Part shown: positions 1 through 12,188 of the stretch, piece by piece
Layout of the letters: the number at the start of each line of letters is the position of its first letter
Numbering within the stretch: position 1 is the first letter of the stretch
DNA from: Puffinus mauretanicus
Lineage: Eukaryota; Chordata; Aves; Procellariiformes; Procellariidae
NCBI GenBank assembly: GCA_023333565.1
Contig: JAJKFH010003604.1
Location: forward strand, 32,613-96,612
DNA length: 64,000 nt
Reading direction: 5' to 3'
Made by a program: the position numbers and the translations under genes
The notes under the pieces: generated by a model
What the model was told of the DNA's origin: nothing
What the model saw: the letters and a program-made list of their open reading frames with translations, nothing else
Databases searched by the model: none

Positions 1-670
1 TATGGAAGGAAATAGGACTTTTTTGGGGGGTGTGTGGAGAGGAGTGAGGGATGGGATTGGAGGAAGAAAATGCTCATTAATTATTTTAGTATTATCTCCA
101 TTCCCCAACTCTTTTCTCTTTTGTCTTACCTGGCAACCCTGTTGGTCTCCCTGACTGACCCAAACCAGTGCTTATGTTCTTTCATTCCCTTCTTCCACCT
201 TCTTCCTACTTCTGGGTCTGAATCGCTCTTTCACTGAAATGCTAATCAGAGGCTATCTGTGTAGCTCAAACTATATACTGTGGCTCAAACATACTTTCCT
301 CATCACGTGCAATTTCCATGGGTGGTAGAAATTAGGAGGCATGTGTGGTGAGAAATAGTTCCTCGGAAACCAGTATTCATTGGTTTCTGTTTCTTCCTTA
401 TTCCATTTGCACCTTGTGTGCTTCAGGGACCAAATCTGGAGGGAGCTGGTGCAAACAGCATTCCTCCTCAGTGTCCTGGTTTCTTACGTGGACTATGAGA
501 TGGGTCTTTAAAAGCATCGGTGTGTACCTAGAATTGTGATAATGATAGAATCACTCCTTTCTGTATTAACATGAATAGACAACGCTGGGCAATATCATAA
601 AGCCCCATCTCATTTTTTTTTAGTCAGACTATTGCCATGTATACTCTTCAGCTACTGCATTTTATTGGGG

Positions 671-805
671 CGGGAAAACCAAACCAAACGCAAAAAACCA
701 ACAAAACAAAACCCTAAACAAACAAATAAACAAACCCCACGAATCCCACGCCCCCCCCTCCCCACCCCCCCCCCCAAAACCCCAAACAAAAAGCCCAACA
801 CCAAA
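671..805. repeat. A/C-only low-complexity stretch with long C tracts
   Basis: About 130 bp of the + strand contains almost only A and C: runs of aaacaaa-type units, then C8 (751-758), C4 (760-763), C11 (765-775) and C4 (780-783). There is no unit that repeats exactly. The minus strand therefore carries four G tracts of at least four G within 33 bp. Confidence 0.85.
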
Positions 806-2699
806 ACTCTGAATAGTCATATCGCAAGTGTCCTGAGAATTCACAGTCTGTTGAGAAGAGTGTATAGGAAGGAGGGATTGGGTATGTATTGATGTGTGTG
901 GTCACACTCCTCCCAGCTATGCACGTATATTGTGGACTGTTTCAGCAGCACGTTTTGCCCCCTGCTCCTGCTCAATGATTTATTCAATGCTGTTGGCCAT
1001 AAATGCTCTTTACTGTTAAAAGGTAAAGCTTAACTGTGGATGAAACATCTTAAGGAGAGGATAGGCCAGCCATTTCACCCAGCACTGCTTTAGCAAGATC
1101 TTACATAGTGGCTTTTTTTGTCTCAGACAATCTTTCCTTTCTATTTCCTCTTAATATAATTAGGAATGGAGTTCTGTTTTGTTTTATCTGCTTTTGAAAT
1201 ATATTCATGGTACTATTTTTTTTTCTTTGGGAAAAAAATAACTGCATTTCCAGGGACAGATCAGACTACAAGCTTAGAAGTAATGCAATTTAGGTTATAA
1301 AGCATATAACCGATTTAATGCATTAGTAATAGCAGTATTTTTCTGGTATATAGCTTCACAACAAAATGGGAATCATCACAATTACAATTACATATTTCAG
1401 ATGCTTCAATGTACGTCTTTTACAAGTGAAAGCAAGCAGATGCTATTCTGTAGCAAGAAACGGGTTATACAGAAACAAGGTATTGGCCTTTGCAGGTGTC
1501 TGTGGGGTACGAAGTTAAATTCAGGGGCCTCAGTTCTGGCTTGGGGGTCAGCACTGGTGGCAGGCATGGCTTTGGTGCTGTGAGATTTGTCTCCAGCTCC
1601 ACTGTTAGTCTCTTTCTGTATGCAGTGGTGATGGGGGTGGGGGATAATGTTGTAGCTGAAGGTCAACTGAGAAAGATGCAATCTGCTGGAAATGTTAGCT
1701 TATTCGAAAAGCATTTTTATCCCATAATGGCTAAAATGATGGCACCAGATGCAGAGTAGTGGTTTTGAAATGATTTGTATTGATCATCTTTGCTGGTCTC
1801 CTATTTTACTGCCTAATATGTACTGCTGAGCTTTTTGTCCTAAGCTGATGATAATATATAAGGATTGTCAATAGCTTTCATTATCATTATTTTGAATTTG
1901 CATATTAACACACACACATATCGTAATTACCCTACTCTTTATGGCTGTTTGCTGTATGTACAAGGGCAGAGGAAATAAAAAAAAATCTGTATTTTTCATT
2001 TTGGTCTGGAAGTCTGGACAATAGTCTTAATGCAGTAGTATGTAATCATTAGAAAGGGCTATAGGTAGCAGTTTTAGAAACTTAGTTTTTTCCCTTTGTT
2101 GTAACATGTGACCTTTTCATCTCTTTGATCCCTTAAGCTGTGGATTGAGTAACCTTGGATTAGTAGAAACAAGAAATGCTGTGCATCATCTAATGACATA
2201 TTTCTTCTGGCTACATCAAAGAAGGTTAGATAAGATCTGTTGTAGGAAATCTTTTGCATAGTCTACAGGAGCGAAGGTTGTAGCCGAGGATATTGTGACT
2301 TCCTCTTGCAATGAAGGATAAAACCGAAACGGACTGCCATGCTGGTTTATCTTGAAAAGCTTAGGGAAACCTTGAACACATTTGAAATAATGTTGACAGT
2401 GCAACAGCAGATCTTCTTAAGTGAAACTTCCAGTCCTACATGCTGACATTGGAAATAGCAGTAAGAAGTTACTGAGTGTTGATACGTCTTGTAGCTAATT
2501 TTAGATTGTTGAGAAGCTGCTGTTTAGTTCACTTGGTTTTGATACTGTGGTGTTCAACATTCTCCTCAAGGAAAGGTGGTGAGTAGTATTTTTGTCTTCA
2601 ATCTGAAACTGAAATAGTGGCAATATTACTTTTCAATATGTGTTGCTGTTGTTTAGCCCTGAGGTTAAATAGGTTTTATTACATCCTGTAATATGAATG
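806..2699 (+). other. TMTC2: Intron 1 sequence, nothing recognised
   Basis: AT-rich, unique-looking DNA. The overlapping ORFs near 1401-1759 on both strands match no family I know. A short (CA)n run lies near 1910. Confidence 0.6.
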
Positions 2700-2770
2700 A
2701 ATGGCAAATCTGGCTTCCTTCCAGCCTCATCTGTAAAATGGGAATGATGTTTTTATGGTTCGGAGATAGT
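2700..2770 (+). mobile_element. MIR-type (CORE-SINE) fossil
   Basis: The stretch cctcatctgtaaaatgggaa (from 2725) is the signature of the MIR core/3' region. It is preceded by ggcaaatc at 2703-2710, in the position where MIR has its GGGCAAGTCACTT-like box. Only about 70 bp is recognisable and the ends are uncertain. Confidence 0.6.
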
Positions 2771-5700
2771 GCAAAACTGGCAAAATAAGTTCAAAGATGT
2801 AGTCAGTAAGCCTTCTTTAACCATACATGGTGCTCTTCATCTTTAAATAAAATTACTTCCTCTCTTGAAAATGTAAAAATGATTACATTTTCTGCTGTAA
2901 CCTTGCAGAACAGGGATGTGTGGAGATTGTGCAGGAACATTTGGGATGTAATGAATTATTGAAAAATAATACGTACAGGGGGAGAAAGGCTAGTCACTTT
3001 TATGTAGAATTTCCAAGGTGCTTGTAGTTGGTTGGAGTTACTGTGTGTAGGTACAACATGGACAACAGCTGGCTTTGATGTCAGGCTGCATCTTCTGTCC
3101 TCTGTTTGTGGCTCTTTCCTCCTACCCCTGGCAGAGGGAAAAGCAACACTGGCATCGACCAGGCATCGCGAGGCTTTGTCCAGTGTGACTGACAGCCCCG
3201 CGGTGAAACGCTTCTCCATTGGCATTTTGTATCAGTCATACATTGGTCAATATTATTGGGTGCTATAAATCTATGGTGGTTTGGTTCACACTTAATTGAT
3301 GGCGTTTAAGAAACCTGTGCAAAAGTGCATTTTTCAGCTATACCGTGTTGTGAAGGACGTTCACGGAGATGTTTAGTTGCCTCACTTAAAAGGTAGGCTT
3401 GATGAAATACAGAGGAGGTACAAAGCTAATAAAGTACTTAATATTGGCCAATGGAATTGATGACTTTTGAGTATTTTCCATGATTATAGCTGAACATAAC
3501 AGGTATTTTCTTTCTCTTATAAGAGAATGTATAGTGACTGTAATGAGTAGCAATGAGATGACGTTATGAATGTTAAACATCCTGTGCATAAAGTTGTTTG
3601 ACAGCTGGCCTGGCCTGAATCAGCATTTTCCTTTAATCTCTCAAAGTGTACTAAAGAGATTCTGCTCCCATCTGCCCCCCTCCCATTCCCAGTGACTAAA
3701 TGTCTTATCAGAGATCAGTCTTTGCATCCATTAGGAAGAAAAATAACCAGTGTGGGAAGGAAGTGAGTTTCCTATAGCTGGGCCCTTAGGATAGGAAGAG
3801 ACTAGAATAGCTTTTAGATGAGAGAGGTATCCTTCAGGATGTAGAGGAGGGAAAAAAATTGACTCAGAAAAATTCAATCATGCAGCCTAGAATTTTTGTA
3901 ATAAATATTTCCAGAGGTAAAGTAGACAGGATAACAGTCAAAGAATTCAGTTTAAAAGTGGTTTTGCAAAGCTCCTCGTGGGAGAAGTGAGGACGGATTG
4001 CTATTTTTGCTCTGGCATTTTAGCAAGTACAAATCTTTAGCTTTGGCATTCTTATCTTGAAAATCTATTCTTGGTTTAAACCTAAATAACAAAACTCACA
4101 TGCACGCGCTGAAGTATTGGTTTTATATGACAGCTAGTGTGTAAAAGTGCCTACAGTAACAAAGGATTTAAAATAAATAAAATATTTCAGAATTTTTCTT
4201 GGCATTAGGACTCCTGTTACCTCAGAGCAATACCTTTTCATCTCTATTCATTGTGGATGAACATGCTTCTGATTCTTCGCAATAAATTTCTGAAGTGGGA
4301 GCTCTCAGTAGCCAAACCGCAATCTGGATATCTGCGGTGTGAGATCAGAATTTTTAACGATGTTTTTCGTGTACTTCAGGAAACTTTGAGTTGTAAAGAT
4401 GATGTGGTAATTCCTTAAAATTTGGCCTTTCATAGAATTCAATGTCAAACAAGTTCCTTTAGAGTCCAGTGTAAACTATTTAGTAAGTTTACGTAGAAGC
4501 TAATCACGTTATGAAGTACTTACAATCACTTAAGACATTCAGCTTCTTGGTTGTGAACATAAATGGTATTATTAATCTCCAAGCTGCATCACTGGGAAGA
4601 ATAGATCAAAATACAATTAAGACTGTTATATTTAAAGCATCTTTCCACTGATACTGGTTGAAATGGTGCAAATGGTTGTAGTGGTTGCAAGTCAGCGCTA
4701 GTGGTTTAGAGCAAGTTCTTAATCTGTTTTGGCTGGTCAAGGAACTTACAGCTGCTCAATGGATCTGCTTTAGTATTTTGATTTAGTACAGAATGGAATG
4801 GAAAATATTTCATTAAAATACATATACCAAGGAAGTAATTCAAGACAGCTCGTAGTAACCAATCTCTGAAAAGATTTCTGTAAATAGAAAAAAAAAAAAG
4901 GAGAGACATAAGAATGGCTTTCTTGATTATTTGTGAGATCATTTAGACAAGTTTTGTCTAATGTCCTGAAAAATATCTTTGGGCACTTCCTAATTCATTA
5001 AGTTTGTACCTCTGTGACACTTCAGGTGATGTGAACAGAACAAAACTTTTGGTACAAAATCTCTTTTATAAAAAAATTTTTTAGAGTGAAAAAGCTTTTT
5101 ATTCCTCCACTCCCTTTTTTCTGTCTAAGTTCTCTCTGTAGCACTGAAAGCCTTTCCTCCTTCAAATTAGCACGAAATCACAATTTGATCATTTCCTTTC
5201 TGAGCTTCTACAGCTTGTTTAACCAGATGAAAAAAAGAAAAGCAAATACAGCTCTTTGCAGCAGATGACTCCAGCCGGTATGTTTAGAGGGGGCTTAGCT
5301 GCTGGAGAGCTGCTCTGTTCATTGGTGATTTGTTGTAGAACAACTCTGCCTGAAGCGCTCATGGTGCTTGCTGGATTTGGTTCCTGGGACTTACTGGTTT
5401 CAAGTTTCTTTGTCATGTACTCTTGTTACCTTAACATGAGTTCTGTGACAAGAAGAACCGTAAAAAATAGATGTTGTGCTGCTAATCAGGAGGGTATAGA
5501 GACACTTTGGGTGGATGATACTGCATGAATCAAGCAGTTTTAGAGAGTGGTCAGGGTCTTCGGGTTTGCGAATGTCTACCCTTTTTACCCTCATAAAGCT
5601 GAAGGAGTGGGATGTAGGCTATGAATATTTGCAGTATTCTGCAGGTATGTTTAAGTACGTGCAAGACTAGGCAGAAAATCCTGGTTACCTTCTTGCGTGA

Positions 5701-8289
5701 TGTTTCGTTGGTCTAATTAGAGCTGCCCCTTCACCGTTCTTCGGCTGGTGTGGTTGATTGTTTCTCATTGTGGAGCATGCCTGCTCAGAGCTAGTTCAGG
5801 AGCTTTGCTTTAAAGTGTGGTGTAGAAGTATTTGCCTTGGAAGCTGTGGCTCTCTGAAGGGTAGCTGTTAGAGGATGACAGGACAAAGCCTGGGAATCAC
5901 GCTATATTGCTCTTAAACATGACACCGTAGTCTGGATACAGAAACATTCTTTAGCGACTGAGATGAAAACAAGCATAGGAGACATTTCATTCTTCTAAAA
6001 AAATGCATTGTAGCAAAACTCTTAAACTCTCCTGTAATTTAATTCATTTCAGAGATTTGCAAAATGATAACAAACAGGACAGAAGGACTGTTGTAAGTCA
6101 TAGTGATGGAATAGGTTGTTACCACTTACTGTGCGGTTTGCTGACAGGGCTGGGTAAGATGCCATTCAAGTATTAAACATAATTTTCAATATCAGCAGGG
6201 TCACTGAAGGCTTTTTGACCATTTTGCTGTCCTAAACAGTCTACCACATAATTTATATCTCAGTCTTTGGACACCAGAAACATTGGAAAATATAATAAAA
6301 ACAGCAAAAGGTTTCTGAGTAGCACTCTAAAAAATGAAGTTCTAAAATGAGTTCCCATTTTTAGTTCTTAATTAAGAAAATGTGCTTAAATTTATCCTGT
6401 GTTTTAATATTATTTTTCTTTTTTTTCCACATGGCAGTGAGTAAGTAGCTGCTGTCAGGTTTCCTGTCGCTTTGTGACTTGGTTGGATGGATCAATGCGT
6501 GGCTACTGGCTACAGCAACTCACTGAGTACCTTCAGAATGCTTTAGTTATGGATTTTACTTTTTTAGTTGACAGAAACTTTTAGTCCATGGCTGATTTAT
6601 GCCGTGAGGTTGTAATGTGGCATGGGAACACTCTGATTCAATACAAACTGGACAACAAATTCTTCAAAAGAGAAAGAAACAGAGCTGAGTAAAGCCTGCA
6701 GAGTTTAGAGCAGCTGAGTCTTACAAGCTGAGTTATTCAATTTGCAGTTGCAGTGAAATCACCTCCACCATTCGTGGCTGTTTTTTCTTGCTGGAAATAT
6801 TGGGCTAGAATCATGTTTACTACAACAGTGTGTGGTACATGGATAGTCTGGTGGGATTTATCTGCTTCGCATACCAGTATGCAACCACAAACCATATGCT
6901 CTTAGCTGTTCAGTACATCTCTTAGGGGTTTTGGGAGTTGGGAAGGAATCGTTAGCCTTAAAAAATGAGATGGAGGTGGGGGGAAATGTCTCTGCAATGG
7001 TCTGTTTCATCAGGGGGTTTTGCTTAGTAAGCATACATACCATGTTAAATAAGGTTGTGGAAAAATATGTACCTATAAATCTCAGTGGCGCTCTGCCAGT
7101 CTGACTTGGGGAAGAGTTTTATCGTGACTCAGCTGTGGTGATTTGATCAGCTATTAAGTGTTTGAGCAGAGCACATCAACCTAATGTAAGTAGAAACATT
7201 AAGGCATCCTCTCTCTAGTTGTGATAGATTGCTGATGCTTCGGAAGAAGGTGAAATCTCCCCCCTCCCCATTAATCTAAATTAATTAATCTTCCTGGCCT
7301 GCTAATAAGAGGAATAGTGGAGCATGGAAGGTTGCCACCTTTCTTTAATGTCTTGGCTAGTAGTTTTCTTTGCCTTTAAATTCTGATTTGCCCCTTCTCT
7401 AATTCTCCTCTCTTGTGTGCTGGCTTCATAGTGCTGTGTACACCTGAAAATCCTCCTCCGTTCCTATTATTAAACCTGTTAATCAGCCTGGGACAGATAA
7501 GCTGCACTTTTCTTTCCTGTACAGCTTGGGAGAGGCAAAAAGGGCTCTGTATAGCAGGAGATACCTTTCACAGGGAGTGCTCTGAACCTCTGTTATTAAG
7601 TTCCTTAGTTTTCCTGTTGATTGGCAGAGTAGCTTGGTCTGTGTGGACGAGGTAAAAATAGATGGGGCTTTACCCATTTAAATATTTTTGGATGTGATCT
7701 ATAGTTCGTAGGTGCAGTAAGGCTTAGATATAAGATTGTATTCTTAAATTGGCACCAATTTCTTTACTATGTTAATTTTATTCAGTACATGGTATGTGAT
7801 CCATTGTGCACATGAATCTGGGAAAAAAAGGTGCTCTGATAAGCATCAGAGTATCTCCATATTTAAGATTTTTTAAAAAAGAATTTACAGACAGAATTGT
7901 ACCTCAAGGTCAGCTGTCAGACAAAGCAAATGGTAAAAATGAAGCATTGACAGGTGGCAGAGAGGTGAAAAGTTTGTCTTCATAGCACCAGGTTATTGTC
8001 TGCCTCGTGGTGAATGAAACTGCTGCCACTGAATTGTATGAGTGTTGCACCTCACCGTTCCTGGCCTAAGCTCTTCCTGGCATATTAATTTTGCAGATTT
8101 GCTCTCAGCATGGACAGAAGGAAGAGTGATTAAAGGCTGCTTTTTTTTTTTCTCTTTAAATGAGAATGTGGAGGCCTAGTAGCATACATAATTTGATAAA
8201 ATGAAATATAGATGGAACAAAAATAGTTAGAGTGCTTGTACTCCATTAGCCCTTTTCTGTTACTGTACAAAACTAGAATGTTTAACTCC

Positions 8290-8308
8290 TTTTTTTTTTT
8301 TTTTTTTT
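8290..8308. repeat. T19 homopolymer
   Basis: Nineteen uninterrupted T on the + strand, the longest mononucleotide run I noted in the window. It is not attached to a recognisable retroelement body. Confidence 0.9.
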
Positions 8309-10600
8309 GTTCCTTTATCCAATGCTCACATTTTACTCTATTGATTACCCAGGGCCAAGATTGAATCATCTTTGTGCTTGTGTGGAAATACATATTCTTG
8401 TTTTTTTTACTTCCAGCTCCTACTTCTATGTACAATATAATGCCATTGTGATTATCAGGCTGTGTCAATATGGTCACTGATATACATCCAGATTTGTAAA
8501 TTACTCTGTCAGATAAATCCAGGAAAAACCACCTGAGTGGAATGACTGCAGAAAACAAATATTAGAGGTATTTAATGTTGCCTGATAATAGCAATATAGC
8601 AAGCTAAGGCTACTAGTTCTTGGTACTCTGTAGATGAGCAATAAAATAAGCATTTGACCAAAAGCTGGCGGTGGAAAACAGTAGCCTGTGTGAATGCTGG
8701 TCAGTACTACTCCTTGGGCTAGAGGTTTTATAACAGGCCGACTTGTGAAAATAGTTCTTAAAATGGATGGTAAGGAGAATGAAAGGGTGGAGAGATGAGC
8801 TTAAAGTTCATTAAAACAGTAAAATACTTGTACTCCTCAAATTACATTTAATGGCTGCTAAAATCACAGCTTAATTTTAAAATTTCAAAGAACTGAAAGC
8901 ACACTCAAGAACATCGTACCTAGTATATGTAACCAGGTGCTGATAGCTGTTGTCTCCCGAGTAATAAATTTGTAACTCTTCTGGAAGCGGCCGCTGGTTT
9001 TTAATGTGATTTCTAGAAGTTGGGAAGGAATGTGTTTCTGCATCGTCTCAACTGAAAGGGATGATGAAAGCTGGGGGATTGCTGGAGTTGAGTAGCTGGT
9101 GAAGAGCTGTGCAGGCTTTGGTTGAATGCGGGGTTCTATGAGATAATAGCACAACAGACCATAAAAATGACCATTTCCAGCTGTGCGTTTTATAAATTAA
9201 TCTTTTATACTGCCAGATATTTAATCAGAATAAGTGGGCTAGGAAGAAACTTTTTTTTTTGAATGTGCTTGAAGACTAAAACTTTTCAGAATATAAGCAC
9301 TGAGGTTCAGTGTATTGCAGCTTGGCAAGTCTTACGCAATTTTGAAAATCTGCCTTACTAAAAAGCTATTGTTATGAATGCTGATCTTACCAATCAGCTG
9401 CATTTTGTTGGTAAAACATCATTTTTTATTTAACTAGGTAAGAAATATATTGTATTTAGATACTTTTCTGTTAAAACCTCTTCTAGTTTATCAGAGGATA
9501 AGTACACAAAGCATCAGTGTGTTATTCAAGGCTGTCATTGCTACCCTGACAATCAGTTCCTATCTTTAAGATGCTCTAATTTCCCCCCCTACTTGACTTG
9601 CGTCTTAAGTTTAAGATTTTTTTAATTGCAGGCCCAAATGTAGAATTTGCCTAGTATATACTTTGTCTCCTGAAACTAGGGAATATATGTTTTTATTTAC
9701 CTCGGAATACTAAAGAATATTTTTATGCCAGAGATAACATACAGTATTTAAAAGAATTGCCATTCCCCATAAAATGTCATTATTTTTTTTTTTTCCATTA
9801 AGAAGATACGATTTGGTTACCCATTGACATAATTTTTTCCAGATAACTGACTTGTTTAATAGAAACTGCATATGAATTGCTGTTTTCTTAATTCAGTAGC
9901 TTTGAATTTTTTATATGCTCAAGTACACAGACTAACAGCTGATTTCAGTGATTAAAAAAATCAAATGCCTTATCTCCTACTTCTAGTGGCCACAGAATCT
10001 GTTTAATCTTCTCCTAAAATGTAGGTAACCGTGATACGTCTCCTGATGGACTGAAGGCTGCTCTTCCTCCAGATCAAGCTAGTAGACTTTGCTATGACTT
10101 CTTATAGTAGTTGCTACAATGATATATGTGTAATATTTTGTTTTTCTAATGCCAAAATACGGTGCTTAACTTCTGAACAGCTTCTGGTTTGCTGTCATGT
10201 AATATATTCTAATAATGTTTTGAACTAAGCAGAGGTCTGAGCTTTCTGCAGAGTTCCTCTTGGTTTTGCCTGATTTGCACAAACAGCTTTGCTAAGTAAT
10301 TACTTGAAAATTTGTGTATACTAATTCTTCCTGAAAATATTGAACGGAATATTAATTGGATTGTTTCACTTTGACACATGTGCATTGAGCTTTTGTGAGC
10401 ATAAGCAGGTTTCCTTTGTCTGCAACAGCTTGCTCACAGTTTGTGTGAATTGATGTAGGTTTTGGAGACTGCAAGAATATTTGCCTATAGGGTTACAAAT
10501 GAAATTAGTTTTCTACAGCTGTTGGCCTGCTGATGCCAAGAGTCCACAGATTAAACTGTTCCTTTCTGTTGTAGAGAAAGATCCGCAAGCATGCTCGTAA

Positions 10601-10639
10601 CCCCCCACCCCTACATCCCCCCAAAAAAAAACCCCACCC
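10601..10639. repeat. C-rich/A-rich low-complexity patch
   Basis: C tracts at 10601-10606, 10608-10611, 10617-10622, 10632-10635 and 10637-10639 are broken by an A9 tract (10623-10631). The complementary strand is a candidate G-quadruplex former. Confidence 0.75.
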
Positions 10640-12160
10640 TTGATAATGGCCATATCTAAGAATGAAAGAAAAATCTGTTAAACGAATTATATTCAAGGAA
10701 AAGATGACCTTGTCTAAGTTAAAAATACATTTACAGTTGCAAGTTGATGTTGAATTTACAGGTCTTGTTCCCATCAGCTGTCTAAATTAATGTGGCAGTT
10801 TTAGCTTTGTATTTAGGATGGGAAAAAAGTTCTGTCAAAACAGTATCAGCATTTATTATGCAAATATCCAATAAGCAGATGCTGAACTTTTGAGTCTTAA
10901 GATTAGTTTGGTCAGCTTCTGGTGTGCATTTTGTAAACAGGCTCTCAACAGGATTTTAGGATCCCGGAGTAAGAGGCTGGGAAATAATTCATCCTTCCTG
11001 CAGACACCGCTGGAGCATGCATGTGCAGGTGTCTTACATGTGTGGTTTAAGCACAACCTTTACAAACCTTACAAGCCTTTATGCTCCTCTTTTTCAAACT
11101 GCACGTGTGCAAATTAGGGCAGATTAATCAAAACGCATGTACAGTGCATGGGTGCACATACATTCACTGTCCCCTGTGTGTACATTTACAAAGGCTTTTT
11201 GGCAACTAAAACCTATGTAGTATTTGGAGCAATTTTAATTTTATTGCTGCATCCAGGTATACAAACCTGCCTTACTAGCAGCTAGATGGCTAAGAGAGGT
11301 GATGCTAAATTATATTGCAAAAGGAGGCTCAAGTTGTCTAGTTTCGAATTCCTGCTTCTTTCTCTCTCTCTATGGATTATTGTAATACTCTTCATTTAGC
11401 AAGTGGGGAAAGCAGCATTACTTAATACAACTCACCCGCACTAATGAAGTTGGCAGCCAAAGAATTTGCATGCTATAATGAGGTGCTTGTGTAGGTTTTA
11501 AAAGAAGAATATATAATGAATTGTAATGGAAAAAGGTATGGTGGGAACAGATATTGTAGTGAGTGTGCAGTCTGTAAAGACTGCAGAATGTTTTACCTCC
11601 GAGGACGGTACAGTTTCTTAAAAAAATTTAAATTTGCTTTTTTGTAATCTCATTCAGAGGAAAGAGTTCTCATTTCTTTGCTGTCTGTCATCTGATTAAA
11701 TACTAATCTGTGTTGTATTATACTTTATTACAACAGATTAAACTCTTGTGCAAGTCCAAGAAACAGGTTAAATGCCTACTGACTTAATGAATTACATTAA
11801 ATATCAGAAAAAATGGGTTAAACTTTGAATTTGCTTCAGGGAAAAAATCTTGCAGGGTTCAGAGTTGATTTTAAAGTATTGTAAACAAGCAAGTTCTAGA
11901 GGAAGATTGCTGCAGCAGAGGTAACTCATTCCGGGTTTAAGCTGGTTGCAGTAATGACCTGGAGTCCCAACCGCTATTTATCTTAAATCTGAACAATTAT
12001 GTTATGATAATAGGATGAAACGAACAGCGATATTATATTGTCTGGGGGGATCTCAGCAGAGCTTGGGTGCAAGTCCAAAGGATTTAAGTCATCATTACGT
12101 GCACTTTGCAGAGAGGGGTGAGTGCTAAACAGGCTTTCTGAGGGGTGGATGCTCTCCAGG

Positions 12161-12188
12161 CCAGGTTGAGCCAGGCTGAGCCAGGCTG
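12161..12188. repeat. Short 10-bp tandem repeat (about 2.8 copies)
   Basis: Units ccaggttgag, ccaggctgag and ccaggctg lie end to end, with one C/T difference in the first. It is too short to be a minisatellite of note. Confidence 0.8.

Noticed and set aside
8130..8558. 142-codon open frame (-)
   Set aside because: It contains a poly-Lys run from the T19 tract and other low-complexity translation, with no family similarity. Chance frame.
8987..8994. GCGGCCGC (NotI-type site) in AT-rich sequence
   Set aside because: Considered as a sign of vector junction, but both flanks are ordinary intron-like sequence with no vector or linker text.
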